DNA from: [Flavobacterium] thermophilum
GTDB taxonomy: Bacteria > Bacillota > Bacilli > Bacillales > Anoxybacillaceae
Length of the DNA stretch: 64,000 nucleotides
Direction of reading: 5' to 3'
Assembly (NCBI GenBank): GCA_900450595.1
Contig: UGGS01000001.1
Span: 1,240,001-1,304,000 of the forward strand
The translations under genes and the position numbers were made by a program. Within the stretch, counting starts at the first letter, position 1, and every line of letters begins with the position of its first letter. The notes under the pieces are model-generated. The model worked only from the letters and a program-made list of their open reading frames with translations, was not told where the DNA came from and made no database searches. Below are positions 1 through 10,397 of the stretch, piece after piece.

Positions 1-225
1 TTATCATAATCGACAATCGCCGTTTCGGCAACCGAGCCGCTCGCCAACCGCGCCGCACCGGCTGTTGGGGAATGTATCCGCTTTCAAAAAGCGGCGCCAA
101 TTATTCCTCTTATTGACAACATATGAACGGACAATGCAAAATATGACCGCCCGCCCGCTTGGGGCGGGGGCATCAACAGCCGGCGGGTTCACTCCCGCTT
201 TCGCTCCATCCTTGGACGTTCGTTC
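1..225. other. Intergenic region downstream of aroA, no gene supported
   Basis: No reading frame here has a ribosome binding site or recognisable product. A small GC-rich inverted repeat (CCGCCC at 151-156 against GGGCGG at 162-167) lies downstream of the aroA stop and could help end transcription, but no U-tract follows it, so I do not call a terminator. Confidence 0.4.
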
Positions 226-1515
226 TCACCCGTTTACTAAAGAGCGCAAATCAGAGAAAAACGCCGGGTACGAGACAGCGACCGCCTCCGGACGCTCAAG
301 ACGGACCGTGCCTTTGGCGCAGCAGGCGGCGATGGCGAGCATCATGCCGATCCGGTGGTCGCCATGGCTGTCTACGACGATCCCATCGGCCGCGAGCGGC
401 GTTTTGCCGCGGATGATCATGCCGTCATCGGTCGCTTCAATATCGGCGCCGAACTTTTTCAGCTCCGTAACAACTGTATCGATTCGGTTCGTCTCTTTTA
501 CTTTCAATTCACTGGCGTCTTTAATGACCGTCGTCCCTTCGGCTTGCGTCGCGAGCAAGGCGATGATGGGGATTTCATCGATCAACCTTGGAATCAAGTC
601 GCCGCCAATTTCGACGGCGCCAAGCGCCGACGTGCGGACCGTGATGTCGCCGACCGGCTCTGTGTCCTCATGGCGGACATGTTCAATTGCAATCTCAGCG
701 CCCATTTGTGTGAGCACGTCAATAATGCCGGTCCGCGTCGGATTTAGGCCGACGTTTTTCAGCGTAATTTCGCTGTTCGGCACAATGGCCCCTGCGGCAA
801 GGAAAAAGGCGGCCGAGGAAATGTCGCCGGGAACGTAAACGTGCGTTCCGCGCAAACGCTGCGGACCGGCGACCGAGACGGTCAAGCCATCCACTTTCAT
901 CTCGCCGCCGAACAGCCGAACCATCCGCTCCGTATGATCGCGCGAGCGGTGCGGCTCGGTCACAGACGTCACCCCGTCGGCAAACAAGCCGGCAAGCAAA
1001 ATCGCCGATTTCACTTGAGCGCTTGCGATCGGCGAGGTGTAGCGAAGCGGACGGAGAGCACCACCGCGGATGGAAAGCGGCGTATAATTCCCGCCATCGC
1101 GCCCGTCAATGTGCGCTCCCATTTCGCGAAGCGGCTTCGTCACTCGCGCCATCGGCCGCTTGGCGATCGACTCGTCGCCGATGAGACAGGCGTGAAACGG
1201 CTGTCCGGCCAAAATGCCTAAAAGCAGGCGCGCCGTTGTGCCGGAGTTGCCGACATCAAGCACAGCACTTGGCTCACGCAGCCCGCCCGGCCCTGCTCCT
1301 TCAACCACAACATGCGTCCCGTCCCGGCGGATGTCGACGCCAAGGCGGCGGAAACAATCGATCGTGCTTAAACAATCGGCGCCGGGCAAAAAGTGATCGA
1401 TGACCGTCCGGCCGGAAGCAAGCGCCCCAAGCATGACGGCGCGGTGGGAAATCGATTTGTCGCCGGGCACTTCAAGCGTCCCCCGGAGCGATGACACGTT
1501 TGTTGGCAGCTGCAT
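226..1515 (-). CDS. aroA: 3-phosphoshikimate 1-carboxyvinyltransferase (EPSP synthase)
   Basis: Joins shikimate-3-phosphate and phosphoenolpyruvate, the sixth step towards chorismate, in the cytosol. At 429 residues it has family length. The N-terminal [10 protein letters not shown] motif, GNSGTTARL near residue 95, ETNRID near 340 and SHGDHRIGM near 385 are all visible. SAQVK, RDHTE and NPTRTG are the motifs used to define class II EPSP synthases, the class often less sensitive to glyphosate; tolerance is inference only. The ATG at 1515 is chosen because GGAGGGAT precedes it at good spacing; upstream in-frame codons would run into tyrA. It is the last gene of the aromatic supraoperon, 28 bp after tyrA. 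Confidence 0.96.
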   Translation of the reverse strand: MQLPTNVSSLRGTLEVPGDKSISHRAVMLGALASGRTVIDHFLPGADCLSTIDCFRRLGVDIRRDGTHVVVEGAGPGGLREPSAVLDVGNSGTTARLLLGILAGQPFHACLIGDESIAKRPMARVTKPLREMGAHIDGRDGGNYTPLSIRGGALRPLRYTSPIASAQVKSAILLAGLFADGVTSVTEPHRSRDHTERMVRLFGGEMKVDGLTVSVAGPQRLRGTHVYVPGDISSAAFFLAAGAIVPNSEITLKNVGLNPTRTGIIDVLTQMGAEIAIEHVRHEDTEPVGDITVRTSALGAVEIGGDLIPRLIDEIPIIALLATQAEGTTVIKDASELKVKETNRIDTVVTELKKFGADIEATDDGMIIRGKTPLAADGIVVDSHGDHRIGMMLAIAACCAKGTVRLERPEAVAVSYPAFFSDLRSLVNG

Positions 1516-1543
1516 GCAACATCCCTCCATTGTTTTTTCGTTG

Positions 1544-2647
1544 CTATCCTTCATATGTCGCATAGTTCGTATGCTTAGCGAGGCACGCCTTCGCCCGCGC
1601 CCGGTCGTCTTCGCTTTGGAAGCTGAGGCGGAGCACCCCGTAAATTTCTTCGCGCGTCTCAATAATGCGAATGTTAGTAATGCTGATGTTTTCCTGCGCC
1701 AAATAGCCGGTCACCTCGGAAATGACGCCCGGGTAGTCCGGCACATCGACATACAAATCGTAAAACGACGGGATCGCTCCTTTCGTCCGCGCCGGCAGCC
1801 CATCGCGAAACTGCTTGGCTTCGAGAAAGTAATGGTAAATGGCGATGCTGTTTTCTTCCTCGACAAACGAGCGCAGCCGCTCCATCTCCGCCATCCAGCG
1901 GTCAAACAGCGCGAGCATCTCGCGTTTATTATGAATGAGAATATCGCGCCACATTTCCGGATTGCTCGATGCAATGCGCGTAATATCGCGGAAGCCGCCG
2001 GCCGCAAGCCGGCTGACAAGAGCGTTTTTGCTTTCGTACTCGCGCGCCTGATGGACGAGGCTGGCGGCAATCAAGTGCGGAAAATGGCTGATCACCCCGG
2101 TGATGCGGTCATGCTCTTCCGGCGTTAACACGACAAACTGCGCCTTCGTCCCGGAAAGCCATTGTTTTAGCGTTTCCACCCGTTCGAGCGGCACATCATC
2201 CGTCGGCGTCAAAATGTAAAAGGCGTTTTCAAACAAATGGGCGCGGGCGGCCGCCACCCCGCTTTTATGCGATCCGGCCATCGGATGGCCGCCGATAAAC
2301 GCCACGCCCGCCTCCAACAGACGGCGCGCGCCTTGGACGATGCGCTGCTTCGTGCTGCCAACATCGGTGACGATCACGCCGCGCTTCAGCTGCTCAATCG
2401 GCATGGCGGCTAAAATCGATTCGGTCTGCATGACCGGAGTGGCAAGAACAATCAAATCCGCGGCGGCAAACCCATCCTCAAGCGTGCGAGCCGTTTCGTC
2501 AATCACCTTAAGCGAACGCGCCAAACCAAGCTGATGGCCGTTGACATCGTAGCCGATGACGACTGCTGCTGGATGCGCCTTTTTAATGGCTAAGGCGATC
2601 GACCCGCCGATTAAGCCGAGGCCGACGATAAACACGTTTCCTTCCAA
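1544..2647 (-). CDS. tyrA: Prephenate dehydrogenase with C-terminal ACT domain
   Basis: NAD-dependent oxidative decarboxylation of prephenate to 4-hydroxyphenylpyruvate for tyrosine synthesis. The N-terminus carries the Rossmann glycine motif [21 protein letters not shown] sits near residue 125; the last 75 residues (from [12 protein letters not shown]) form an ACT regulatory domain, as in the Bacillus enzyme. I favour the TTG at 2647, since AGAAGGTGA lies five bases upstream. The GTG at 2656 would overlap that Shine-Dalgarno sequence. Lies between hisC and aroA, as in B. subtilis. Confidence 0.94.
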   Translation of the reverse strand: MEGNVFIVGLGLIGGSIALAIKKAHPAAVVIGYDVNGHQLGLARSLKVIDETARTLEDGFAAADLIVLATPVMQTESILAAMPIEQLKRGVIVTDVGSTKQRIVQGARRLLEAGVAFIGGHPMAGSHKSGVAAARAHLFENAFYILTPTDDVPLERVETLKQWLSGTKAQFVVLTPEEHDRITGVISHFPHLIAASLVHQAREYESKNALVSRLAAGGFRDITRIASSNPEMWRDILIHNKREMLALFDRWMAEMERLRSFVEEENSIAIYHYFLEAKQFRDGLPARTKGAIPSFYDLYVDVPDYPGVISEVTGYLAQENISITNIRIIETREEIYGVLRLSFQSEDDRARAKACLAKHTNYATYEG

Positions 2648-2736
2648 TGGTCTCACCTTCTTTGTATGTAAACATACGCCCGCTGCTTCTGAAAAGCAAC
2701 GGGCTCATCGTTCCGCCTGGGCGGCCGCGAAGCCGG

Positions 2737-3834
2737 TCAGGCGAGCTGTTTTTCCCGCAGCATGCTGGCAATCGTTTCAAACACTCGGTCGTTTTGCTCT
2801 TTCGTGCCAATCGTGACGCGCACACCGGTCGGCAAACCGAGGGCCCGGCCGGAGCGGACGATCACGCCCCGCTCGAGCAAATATTGAAACACCTCATTGC
2901 CATCAATGCCGAAATCGATAAATACAAAATTTGTTTGCGACGGATAGTACTTGAGGCCGTGCTCGTCGCAAAAGCGGTAATACCGCTCGAGTTCGGCGCG
3001 GTTTCGTTCGACGCAGGCGCGGAGGAACGCCTGGTCATCGAGCGCAGCCGCCGCGGCCGCTTGAGCGACGGTTGACGTGTTAAACGGCTCGCGCGCCGGT
3101 TCAACGGCGCGGATGAGCGCTTCGCTGGCGATGCCGTAGCCGATACGGAGCGCGGCGAGCCCGTACGCCTTTGAAAACGTGCGCATCACCACGAGCTGGC
3201 TGTATTCATTTAAAAGCGGCACCGTCTGTGGATAATCGGGAGCCGTGACGTATTCATAATACGCTTCATCCAACACGACAAGCACATGCGGCGGCACGCG
3301 GTCCAAAAAGGCGCGCAATTCCGTTTCGTTCACATACGTGCCGGTCGGGTTGTTCGGGTTGCAAATCCAAACGATGCGCGTCCGTTCATCGATGGCAGAC
3401 AGCATCGCCTCTAAGTCATGGCGCCCGTCGACAAGCGGCACTTCGCGCACTTCCGCCCGCTCGATGACCGCGTTATGGCGATATTGCGGAAATGTCGGCG
3501 CCGCCATCACCGTATTCGTGCCCGGCTCCAAAAAGGCGCGGCAAAAAATTTGCACAACTTCATCCGAGCCGTTGCCAAACAAAAGCTGCGTTTCCTTGAC
3601 ACCAAGATGCGTTGCCACCTTTTCGCGCAGCGTGCGGGCGTAGCCGTCCGGATAAACGGCAAGGCGGTCAAGCTCGGCGGCGATGGCCGCTTTGGCCGCC
3701 GGCGACGACCCATACGGATTTTCATTGGAAGCTAGTTTAATAATATCAGAAAGGCCGTATTCCCGCTTCACTTCCTCAATCGATTTTCCCGGCTGGTATG
3801 GGGGAAGCCCCCGAAGCTGCTCTTTCACTTGCAT
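2737..3834 (-). CDS. hisC: Histidinol-phosphate aminotransferase
   Basis: PLP enzyme of histidine synthesis; in Bacillus the same protein also transaminates aromatic keto acids, which explains its place between trpA and tyrA. Class I/II aminotransferase features: LASNENPYG near the N-terminus, NPNNPTGTY near residue 160, and the PLP-lysine segment [15 protein letters not shown] near 220. The ATG at 3834 gives 365 residues, the family length. AAGGAG stands 12 bp upstream; two ATGs at 3855 and 3858 are possible alternatives but have no ribosome site. Begins 32 bp after trpA. Confidence 0.94.
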   Translation of the reverse strand: MQVKEQLRGLPPYQPGKSIEEVKREYGLSDIIKLASNENPYGSSPAAKAAIAAELDRLAVYPDGYARTLREKVATHLGVKETQLLFGNGSDEVVQIFCRAFLEPGTNTVMAAPTFPQYRHNAVIERAEVREVPLVDGRHDLEAMLSAIDERTRIVWICNPNNPTGTYVNETELRAFLDRVPPHVLVVLDEAYYEYVTAPDYPQTVPLLNEYSQLVVMRTFSKAYGLAALRIGYGIASEALIRAVEPAREPFNTSTVAQAAAAAALDDQAFLRACVERNRAELERYYRFCDEHGLKYYPSQTNFVFIDFGIDGNEVFQYLLERGVIVRSGRALGLPTGVRVTIGTKEQNDRVFETIASMLREKQLA

Positions 3835-3866
3835 TCGCGTTGCCAACTCCTTCATCATCGGAACTT

Positions 3867-4676
3867 TTAGCGCAAAGAACACGGCGCGTGAAGCGGCGCG
3901 GCGAGCGAGCGGGCGTAGGCGGCAAACTCGGCGATGGCCGCTTCTTTTTCTTCCGGCGCCAGCAGCCGTTCCGCCAACTGTTCCACTTTTTGCACAAGGG
4001 CGCTGCCGATGACGACGCCATCGCACACCTCTTTCAGCATCGCCACTTGTTCGGGCGTGGAGATGCCGAACCCGACAGCGACCGGCACACGGCTATGCCG
4101 CTTGACTTCACTGACAAAATCGCCAAGCGACTCCGGCAACGTTTCGCGCACACCGGTGACGCCAAGCGAGGAAACGCAATACAAAAACCCTTGCGCTGCC
4201 GAAGCGATCCGCTCAATCCGCTGCTTTGACGTCGGCGCGACGAGCGAAATGAGCGGAAGGCCAAACCGCTCGCCCAGTTCGCGGAGCGGGCCGCTTTCTT
4301 CAAACGGCAAATCGGGAATGAGCACGCCGTTGGCGCCATTTTCCCGCGCTAAAGCAAAAAAGGATTCTTCTCCTAATTGTAACACAGGATTGTAATACGT
4401 AAAGAGAATAATCGGAATGGTTACCCCTTTTTTTCGCATTTCGGCGACGAGATGAATGGCTTTCGGCAACGTCATGTTCCCGGCAAGCGCCCGGGCGGCG
4501 GCGCGCTGGATCGTCGGTCCGTCGGCGAGCGGGTCGGAGTACGGCACGCCAAGCTCCAATAGATCGGCGCCGGCCTCCTCAAGCGCCAAGGCCAAATCCA
4601 CCGTCACCTCAGGCGACGGATCGCCGGCGACAATAAAGGGAATAAACAGCGGCGGATTAACGGATAGCAGCAACAT
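3867..4676 (-). CDS. trpA: Tryptophan synthase alpha subunit
   Basis: Cleaves indole-3-glycerol phosphate to indole and glyceraldehyde-3-phosphate, passing indole to TrpB. The 269-residue TIM barrel shows the catalytic glutamate in [16 protein letters not shown] and the aspartate/phosphate-binding segments [12 protein letters not shown] and VGFGIS. The ATG at 4676 is preceded by AAGAAGGTG. It overlaps the end of trpB by 20 bp, which suggests translational coupling of the two subunits. Confidence 0.96.
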   Translation of the reverse strand: MLLLSVNPPLFIPFIVAGDPSPEVTVDLALALEEAGADLLELGVPYSDPLADGPTIQRAAARALAGNMTLPKAIHLVAEMRKKGVTIPIILFTYYNPVLQLGEESFFALARENGANGVLIPDLPFEESGPLRELGERFGLPLISLVAPTSKQRIERIASAAQGFLYCVSSLGVTGVRETLPESLGDFVSEVKRHSRVPVAVGFGISTPEQVAMLKEVCDGVVIGSALVQKVEQLAERLLAPEEKEAAIAEFAAYARSLAAPLHAPCSLR

Positions 4677-5874
4677 CTTCACCTTCTTTCGCGCCAAGAT
4701 GGCGCATCATCGTTTGCACGTCTTTATCGCCGCGACCGGACAGACAAATGAGCACCGTTTCATCCGGCGACATCGCTTGGGCGAGCTCCACGGCTTTCGC
4801 CACCGCATGGGCCGACTCAATCGCCGGAATGATGCCTTCCGTTTGCGCCAGCAGCCGAAACGCCGCGACCGCTTCCTCGTCGGTCACGCTTTCGTAGCGG
4901 ACGCGGCCGATGCTCGCTAAATAGGCATGCTCCGGACCGACGCCGGGGTAATCGAGGCCGGCTGAGATCGAATACGGCTCGACAATTTGCCCGTACTCAT
5001 CCTGCAGCAAGTACGTCATCGCCCCGTGGATGACCCCTTTCGTCCCTTTCGTGATCGTCGCGGCATGGTAAGGGGTGTCAATGCCTTTGCCGGCGGCTTC
5101 CACCCCGACAAGGCGGACGTCATCTTGCAAAAACGGGTAAAACATGCCGATGGCGTTGCTGCCGCCGCCAACGCAGGCGACGATGACATCGGGCAGCTTC
5201 CCTTCGCGGGCGAGAAACTGCTCTTTCGCCTCATCGCCAATGATGCGTTGAAACTCGCGCACCATTTTCGGGTACGGGTGCGGGCCGACCACCGAGCCGA
5301 TCATGTAAAAATGGTCGTCGCAATGGGCGACCCAATAGCGAATCGCCTCGTTTGTCGCGTCTTTCAACGTCCGGTTGCCGCTTGAGACCGGCACCACTTC
5401 CGCGCCAAGCAGCTTCATGCGAAATACGTTCAACTCTTGCCGCTTGATGTCTTCCTCTCCCATAAAGACGATGCAGTCCATCCCGAAATGGGCCGCCACG
5501 GTCGCGGCCGCCACCCCATGTTGGCCGGCGCCGGTTTCTGCGATCAGCTTTTTCTTGCCCATCCGTTTCGCCAAAAGCGCCTGGCCGATGGCATTGTTGA
5601 TTTTATGGGCGCCGGTATGGTTTAAATCTTCGCGCTTTAAATACATTTTCGCGCCGCCAAGCTGCCGTGTCAAATTCGGCGCGAACGTGAGCGGAGTCGG
5701 CCGCCCGGAGTAGTGCTGCAAAATGCGGATATATTCTTGTTTGAACGATTCGTCCGCCAGCGCTTTGTCAAGCTCGGCTTCGATTTCCTCAAGCGGAAGC
5801 ATGAGCGTCTCCGGGACAAACTTGCCGCCGAAATCGCCAAACCGGCCGTATTCATTCGGAACGCGTTCCATCAT
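4657..5874 (-). CDS. trpB: Tryptophan synthase beta subunit
   Basis: PLP enzyme condensing indole with serine. 405 residues. The PLP-lysine motif [10 protein letters not shown], the catalytic-glutamate segment [11 protein letters not shown] and the phosphate-binding loop GGGSNAIG are all visible. AAGGTGG precedes tandem ATGs at 5874 and 5871; either may be used. Unlike in B. subtilis, trpB does not follow trpF closely: 362 bp with a multi-hairpin element separate them. Confidence 0.97.
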   Translation of the reverse strand: MMERVPNEYGRFGDFGGKFVPETLMLPLEEIEAELDKALADESFKQEYIRILQHYSGRPTPLTFAPNLTRQLGGAKMYLKREDLNHTGAHKINNAIGQALLAKRMGKKKLIAETGAGQHGVAAATVAAHFGMDCIVFMGEEDIKRQELNVFRMKLLGAEVVPVSSGNRTLKDATNEAIRYWVAHCDDHFYMIGSVVGPHPYPKMVREFQRIIGDEAKEQFLAREGKLPDVIVACVGGGSNAIGMFYPFLQDDVRLVGVEAAGKGIDTPYHAATITKGTKGVIHGAMTYLLQDEYGQIVEPYSISAGLDYPGVGPEHAYLASIGRVRYESVTDEEAVAAFRLLAQTEGIIPAIESAHAVAKAVELAQAMSPDETVLICLSGRGDKDVQTMMRHLGAKEGEDVAAIR

Positions 5875-6050
5875 CTAACCCCACCTTCTCCTTCATAAAA
5901 GTTGAAAGACGAAGAGCCGCATTTCTTCAAAGTGCCAGTGTTTGTTAACCGTCCGAGCGTCAGCGCCGTCTTTTGGCCCTTCGTTTTGTTATTTTTTTAT
6001 CAGGTGTGTTGATGAACCAATAAAAAGTCTGTCGAGAAGGCTCTAGTCCG

Positions 6051-6190
6051 AGCTTTTCTGCCGTAGTCGGCAAGCGGCTCGCTTGCCGACCGGGCATGCT
6101 GCCGCATGCCCTCCTCGAACAATGAACGCTTTGCGGGCAAATGTCATTCGCCCGCCGGCGTTCTTGTTCGAGGGAAGAGGCAGAAAAGCT
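6051..6190. repeat. Cloverleaf-like palindromic element between trpF and trpB
   Basis: An outer 12-bp perfect inverted repeat (AGCTTTTCTGCC at 6051-6062 and its complement at 6179-6190) encloses three further hairpins: 6066-6090 (11-bp stem), 6092-6111 (8-bp stem) and 6113-6173 (10-bp outer stem CCTCGAACAA, then AACGC and GCGGGC stems inside). No reading frame fits. The rest of the 5875-6236 gap holds only the trpB ribosome site. It could be a non-autonomous palindromic mobile repeat, or an RNA structure that protects or attenuates the trp mRNA. Confidence 0.75.
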
Positions 6191-6236
6191 TGTGTTCAGC
6201 CATATCATTCTCTGTTTTTTCATACATAACGGATCA

Positions 6237-6878
6237 TCAACACCCGTGATGTTTTATTTTTTCTTCGATTTGTTTCATCTTCGTTGGATCTTTGCGTCCG
6301 TCCGTTTCAATGCCGCTGCTGATATCGATGCCATCCGGGCGGTAGAGGAGCAGTCGCTCAATATTGTCCGGTGTGACGCCGCCGGCGATGAAGCACGGCA
6401 CGCCTTGGCGCGCCGCTTCTTCCAAATAGCGCGGCACCGCCTCCCAGTCGAACGCGACGCCGGTCCCGCCCCACAAGCCGGCGACGCGGCTGTCGACAAC
6501 ATAGCCATCAGCCACCCCAGCGTACTGCTTCATCGCCTCAAGCGCTCCATCGTCGTGATGGATCGCCTTCCAAACAGCGCGCCGTGTCACTTCTTTCACA
6601 GCAGCCACCTCAGTTGGCGTCTCGCGGCCATGGCATTGGATGATATGAAGCGGCAATTCAGCAGTGACAGCGGCGATCTGCTCCGCCGCGGCATTGACAA
6701 ACACCCCGACGAGCTGTTTGCCGCCAAGCGGCGCTGACGCCAGCCAGCGCTTCACCTCAGCAGGCGAGACGCGCCGCTTGCTGTCCGCAAAAATAAACCC
6801 GAGGTAGTCCGCCCCGCTTGCCAAGGCGGCCCGCACATCTTCGGCGGAGCGGTTGCCGCAATATTTAAGCCGGATCAT
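6237..6878 (-). CDS. trpF: Phosphoribosylanthranilate isomerase
   Basis: Amadori rearrangement of phosphoribosylanthranilate, the third step of the tryptophan branch. The 213-residue TIM barrel begins IRLKYCGNRS, which holds the catalytic cysteine; GADYLGFIFADSKR, IIQCHG and the late FIAGGVTPDN phosphate-binding strand follow. The ATG at 6878 has GGGGAGG nine bases upstream, better spaced than the ATG at 6887. It overlaps trpC by 14 bp. Confidence 0.95.
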   Translation of the reverse strand: MIRLKYCGNRSAEDVRAALASGADYLGFIFADSKRRVSPAEVKRWLASAPLGGKQLVGVFVNAAAEQIAAVTAELPLHIIQCHGRETPTEVAAVKEVTRRAVWKAIHHDDGALEAMKQYAGVADGYVVDSRVAGLWGGTGVAFDWEAVPRYLEEAARQGVPCFIAGGVTPDNIERLLLYRPDGIDISSGIETDGRKDPTKMKQIEEKIKHHGC

Positions 6879-7641
6879 GGCCGCCATCCTCCCCGAACAG
6901 CCGGTAGACAGCCCGCTCGACGTCCGCCTGGCGCATGAGCGACTCGCCGACGAGCATCGCCTGCGCCCCGTACGAGCGGACCGTTTCGACGTCGCGCCAA
7001 GAGCTGATCCCGCTTTCGCTGACGATAACGCATGACGGCGGAATAAATGGCGCCAGCGCTTTTGTCGCCTCAAGCGCCGTCACAAACGTATGCAAGTCGC
7101 GGTTGTTAATGCCGATCACTTCCGGAGTGAACCGGTCAAGCAGCCGCTCGAGCGTCTCTTTTGCGTGCACTTCGACGAGGCATTCCAACCCGATGTCGTA
7201 CGCCTCGCGGTAAAGCGCCTCGAGCGTTTCCGGCGCCAGCGCCTCGCCGATCAATAAAATCGCGTCAGCCCCGAGCCGGGCGCTTTCTTCCACTTGCCGG
7301 CGGTCGATGATGAAATCTTTGCGCAGCACCGGAATATCCACCGTTTCTTTCACAAGGCGCAAATAGCTGCGGTGTCCCTGGAAGTAACGTTCATCCGTCA
7401 ACACGCTGATCGCATCGGCTCCGGCGCGCTCGTATGCTTTGGCGATGGCCGCCGGATCAAAATCGGCGCGAATGAGGCCTTTTGACGGCGACGCCTTTTT
7501 CACTTCAGCGATCAAACCGAGCGCCCGCCGCGGCCGCCGGAGCGCCGCGGCGAACGGCCGGCGCTTCGGCTCCGGCAGCGGTTCTGGCATGGTCAATGTT
7601 TCGAGTTCTTCCCGTTTGGTTGCCAAAATTTGCTCAAGCAC
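6865..7641 (-). CDS. trpC: Indole-3-glycerol phosphate synthase
   Basis: Ring closure of CdRP to indole-3-glycerol phosphate. 258 residues. The characteristic GLIAEVKKASPSKG (catalytic Glu and Lys), VLRKDFIID and GINNRDLHTF motifs are present. It starts with GTG at 7641, inside the last codons of trpD (8-bp overlap), with AAGGAAGTGG upstream. The end overlaps trpF. Confidence 0.96.
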   Translation of the reverse strand: MLEQILATKREELETLTMPEPLPEPKRRPFAAALRRPRRALGLIAEVKKASPSKGLIRADFDPAAIAKAYERAGADAISVLTDERYFQGHRSYLRLVKETVDIPVLRKDFIIDRRQVEESARLGADAILLIGEALAPETLEALYREAYDIGLECLVEVHAKETLERLLDRFTPEVIGINNRDLHTFVTALEATKALAPFIPPSCVIVSESGISSWRDVETVRSYGAQAMLVGESLMRQADVERAVYRLFGEDGGHDPA

Positions 7642-8653
7642 CGTGGACCACTTCCTTTCGGCGCAGGCGCTGCAGCTGCTCGTACGCCGTTTTGGCCAAA
7701 ATGGCGTCTTTCGCCATCGCCACCCCGGCGGCGATCGTCTCCGCCTTGCCGGCTGCGTACAGCGCAACGCCGGCGTTGAAGGCGGTGATATCGATCGCGC
7801 TCGCCGGCGCCGTGCCGTCCATGACGGCTTCAAGCAGTGCGGCGCTTTCCTCCGAACTGCGCACTTGCACGTCAGCGAGCCCGCCGCGCCGCAGGCCGAC
7901 GCTTTCCGGAGTGAGGACGAAACGGCGAATGTCACCGTCTTTCAGTTCCACAACATCCGTCTCAGCGGCGATGCTGCACTCATCGAGCCCGTCGCGGCCG
8001 GTGACAAACACCACGTGCTCAGAGCCGAGACGGCGCATCGTTTCCGCCAGCTTCTCGGCGTAACGGGTCGAATAGACGCCGATAACTTGCCGCTTGCAGC
8101 GCGCCGGATTGGCCAGCGGGCCGATCAAATTGAAGATCGTGCGAAACCCGATCTCTTTCCGCGGGCCGGCGGCATATTTCATCGCCGCATGATACAAGGG
8201 GGCGAACAAAAACGCCAATCCTTTTGTTTCGAGCGCCTGTTTGGCGGCCTCAGGCGACGCGGGAATGTCGATGCCAAGCCGCTCGAGCACATCGGCGCTT
8301 CCGCTTTTCGAGGAAACGGCGCGATTGCCGTGCTTGGCGACTTTGACCCCGAGCGACGAAACGACAATGGCCGCCGCTGTCGAGACGTTGAACGTCGCCG
8401 CCCCGTCGCCGCCCGTCCCGCACGTGTCGATGACGTCATCGCCGGCGTCGATCGTGGTCATCCGATCGCGCATCGCCCGCACAAACCCGGCGATCTCATC
8501 GACCGTCTCGCCGCGCACGCGCAAGATGGATGCCAAACTCGCAATCTGGCTGTCCGTCGCCTCGCCGGACATCACGGCATTCATGGCTTCGTACGCTTCC
8601 GCTTCCGTCAATGTTTCCCCTTCCGCGCATTTGGAAAGCAACCGCTTTAACAT
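7634..8653 (-). CDS. trpD: Anthranilate phosphoribosyltransferase
   Basis: Transfers phosphoribosyl from PRPP to anthranilate. 339 residues, family length. The PRPP-binding glycine motif DTCGTGGDGAATFNVST is near residue 80, with KHGNRAVSSKSGSAD and the late GRDGLDE motif. The ATG at 8653 follows AAAGGGG and overlaps the trpE stop by 7 bp, so the two are probably translationally coupled. Confidence 0.97.
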   Translation of the reverse strand: MLKRLLSKCAEGETLTEAEAYEAMNAVMSGEATDSQIASLASILRVRGETVDEIAGFVRAMRDRMTTIDAGDDVIDTCGTGGDGAATFNVSTAAAIVVSSLGVKVAKHGNRAVSSKSGSADVLERLGIDIPASPEAAKQALETKGLAFLFAPLYHAAMKYAAGPRKEIGFRTIFNLIGPLANPARCKRQVIGVYSTRYAEKLAETMRRLGSEHVVFVTGRDGLDECSIAAETDVVELKDGDIRRFVLTPESVGLRRGGLADVQVRSSEESAALLEAVMDGTAPASAIDITAFNAGVALYAAGKAETIAAGVAMAKDAILAKTAYEQLQRLRRKEVVHGA

Positions 8654-10173
8654 ACGATCTGTTCCCCTTTCGCAAATAATCGTTCCGCTTGTTCGATGGC
8701 GTAAATGAGGGCGCTCGCCTTGTTGCGCGTCTCTTTCCATTCAAGCTCCGGAACCGAGTCGGCGACAATGCCGGCGCCGGCCTGCACGTACGCATAACCG
8801 TCTTTAATGACCGCCGTCCGGATGGCGATGCACGAATCAATGCTGCCGTCAAAGCCGATGTACGCGATCGCTCCAGCGTACAATCCCCGGGCGGTCGGCT
8901 CGAGCTCCTGCAAGATTTGCATCGCCCGCACTTTGGGCGCCCCGCTCACCGTTCCAGCCGGAAAAGCGGCCAAGAGCGCGTCGATCGGGTGGATGTCGTC
9001 GTCAAGCACGCCGACGACTTTGGAAATTAAATGCATCACATGAGAGAACTTGCCGATTTCCATCAACACCGGCACCTCGACCGTTCCGTACTTCGCCACC
9101 CGGCCGATGTCATTGCGCGCCAAATCGACGAGCATATAATGCTCCGCCCGCTCTTTCGGGTCATGGTACAGCTCGTCGGCGAGCTTTTCATCCTCCGCCG
9201 GCGAGCGTCCGCGCCGCCTTGTTCCGGCGATCGGGTCGATCTCGGCGCGCCGGTTGCGCACTTGGATGAGCTTTTCCGGCGAACTGCCGACAATTTCAAT
9301 GCCGTCAAGCCGAAAATAAAACATGTACGGCGACGGGTTGATGTGGCGCAAGATGCGATAAATGGCGAACCCACCCGCTTGCACCGGGACGGAAAACCGC
9401 TGCGACAGCACCGCCTGAAACACATCGCCGGCCGCAATATACTGTTTCACCGCCTCGACGTCACGCAAAAATTGCTCTTTTTCGTAATTGGACGACGCTT
9501 TCGAGAACAAGGCGGCCCGCTCGGCCTCGTCTTCGGCCGGCAGCAGCGGCTGTTCGGCCCGGGTGCGCGCCGCTTTCGCTGCCAGCGCGGCGATGCGTTC
9601 TTCGGCGGCTCGGTATATCGCGATTTTCTCCTGCATCGTTTCATGACCCTTCAACCGGATATAATGAATGAGAGACAGCTCGCGTTTTTCGTGATCAAAA
9701 GCGAACAGCGACTCGCAAAACACAAAATGCCCGGCTTTCATGGCTAGGTCGGGGGCACGGTGGCGCGGCACCTTTTCAATGGCGGAAATGAAATCATAGC
9801 CTAAAAAGCCGACCGCGCCGCCCGTAAACGGCGCCGCTTCGGCGAGCGGCTTGACGCAAAGCGCCCGCTCGACCGCTTGAAACGCTTCTTTCAACGTCGA
9901 CGCCGTCATTTGGACATTTCCGTTCTCGTCTTTGATCAAAAACGTTTCTCCTGTCTCGCTCTCAAGCGTCAAAAACGGGGCCACGCCGATAAACGAATAA
10001 CGCGCCCATGGCGATTCGTCGTCTTTGCTTTCAAGCAGAAACACCGCTTCCTCGCGCAAATTGGCAAACACTTGCAACGGTTCGATGACATCGGCTAAAA
10101 ATTTGCGCATGATCGGGATGGTGCGAAACTGGCGAGCATCCGCCAAAAAAGCGGCTAGCCGATCAATGGACAT
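8647..10173 (-). CDS. trpE: Anthranilate synthase component I
   Basis: Converts chorismate to anthranilate with an amidotransferase partner (TrpG/PabA) that is not in this window, as in Bacillus, where the shared amidotransferase lies in the folate operon. 508 residues. The N-terminal domain carries the feedback-site segment LLESKDD; the C-terminal chorismate-binding domain shows IAGTRRRGRSPAEDE, LVDLARNDIGRVA and FPAGTVSGAPKVRAM. The ATG at 10173 follows AGGAGAAAGGG. It is the first trp gene behind a TRAP-controlled leader. Confidence 0.97.
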   Translation of the reverse strand: MSIDRLAAFLADARQFRTIPIMRKFLADVIEPLQVFANLREEAVFLLESKDDESPWARYSFIGVAPFLTLESETGETFLIKDENGNVQMTASTLKEAFQAVERALCVKPLAEAAPFTGGAVGFLGYDFISAIEKVPRHRAPDLAMKAGHFVFCESLFAFDHEKRELSLIHYIRLKGHETMQEKIAIYRAAEERIAALAAKAARTRAEQPLLPAEDEAERAALFSKASSNYEKEQFLRDVEAVKQYIAAGDVFQAVLSQRFSVPVQAGGFAIYRILRHINPSPYMFYFRLDGIEIVGSSPEKLIQVRNRRAEIDPIAGTRRRGRSPAEDEKLADELYHDPKERAEHYMLVDLARNDIGRVAKYGTVEVPVLMEIGKFSHVMHLISKVVGVLDDDIHPIDALLAAFPAGTVSGAPKVRAMQILQELEPTARGLYAGAIAYIGFDGSIDSCIAIRTAVIKDGYAYVQAGAGIVADSVPELEWKETRNKASALIYAIEQAERLFAKGEQIVC

Positions 10174-10245
10174 CCCTTTCTCCTCCCTTTCTGATTCATC
10201 GGGCGGAGAATGAGAGTTTATGAGGCGAAAATGGGGAAAGAAAAC

Positions 10246-10269
10246 GCCCAAAGACCATCGTCTTTGGGC
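10246..10269 (-). terminator. trp leader attenuator terminator
   Basis: A perfect 10-bp stem (GCCCAAAGAC/GTCTTTGGGC, GATG loop) followed on the minus strand by GTTTTCTTT. Its first four bases are also the end of a 9-bp antiterminator: the RNA of 10322-10330 (GGGUAGAUG) pairs with that of 10266-10274 (CAUCUGCCC). The two structures are therefore mutually exclusive, the architecture known from the B. subtilis trp leader. Confidence 0.93.
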
Positions 10270-10294
10270 AGATGCAAGCGAAAGGAAACCAATG

Positions 10295-10354
10295 CTCACC
10301 TCAGCTAAACTCGCTCATTCTCATCTACCCTGCACTCGTTCTCAGCTCTTGCTC
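10295..10354 (-). promoter_or_regulatory. TRAP-binding site: eleven (G/U)AG triplets
   Basis: On the minus strand this 60-base stretch holds nine GAG and two TAG triplets, mostly two or three bases apart (one spacer of seven, one of one). Eleven matches the eleven subunits of the TRAP ring. Triplets five and six lie inside the antiterminator strand, so bound TRAP should block it and favour the terminator at 10246-10269. A GC-rich 5' stem-loop sits just upstream at 10366-10382, as in the B. subtilis leader. Confidence 0.93.
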
Positions 10355-10397
10355 GGCTTCTGGCAGCCCGCCGGCGGCGGGCAAAGAAGTTATTTTA

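Noticed and set aside
65..838. Long plus-strand open frame opposite aroA
   Set aside because: Antisense shadow of a clear EPSP synthase; no ribosome site and arginine/serine-rich translation typical of reversed GC-rich coding DNA.
7439..8650. 403-codon plus-strand frame across trpC and trpD
   Set aside because: Runs opposite two well-identified genes; composition (many Arg, His, Ala) is that of a GC-rich antisense frame.
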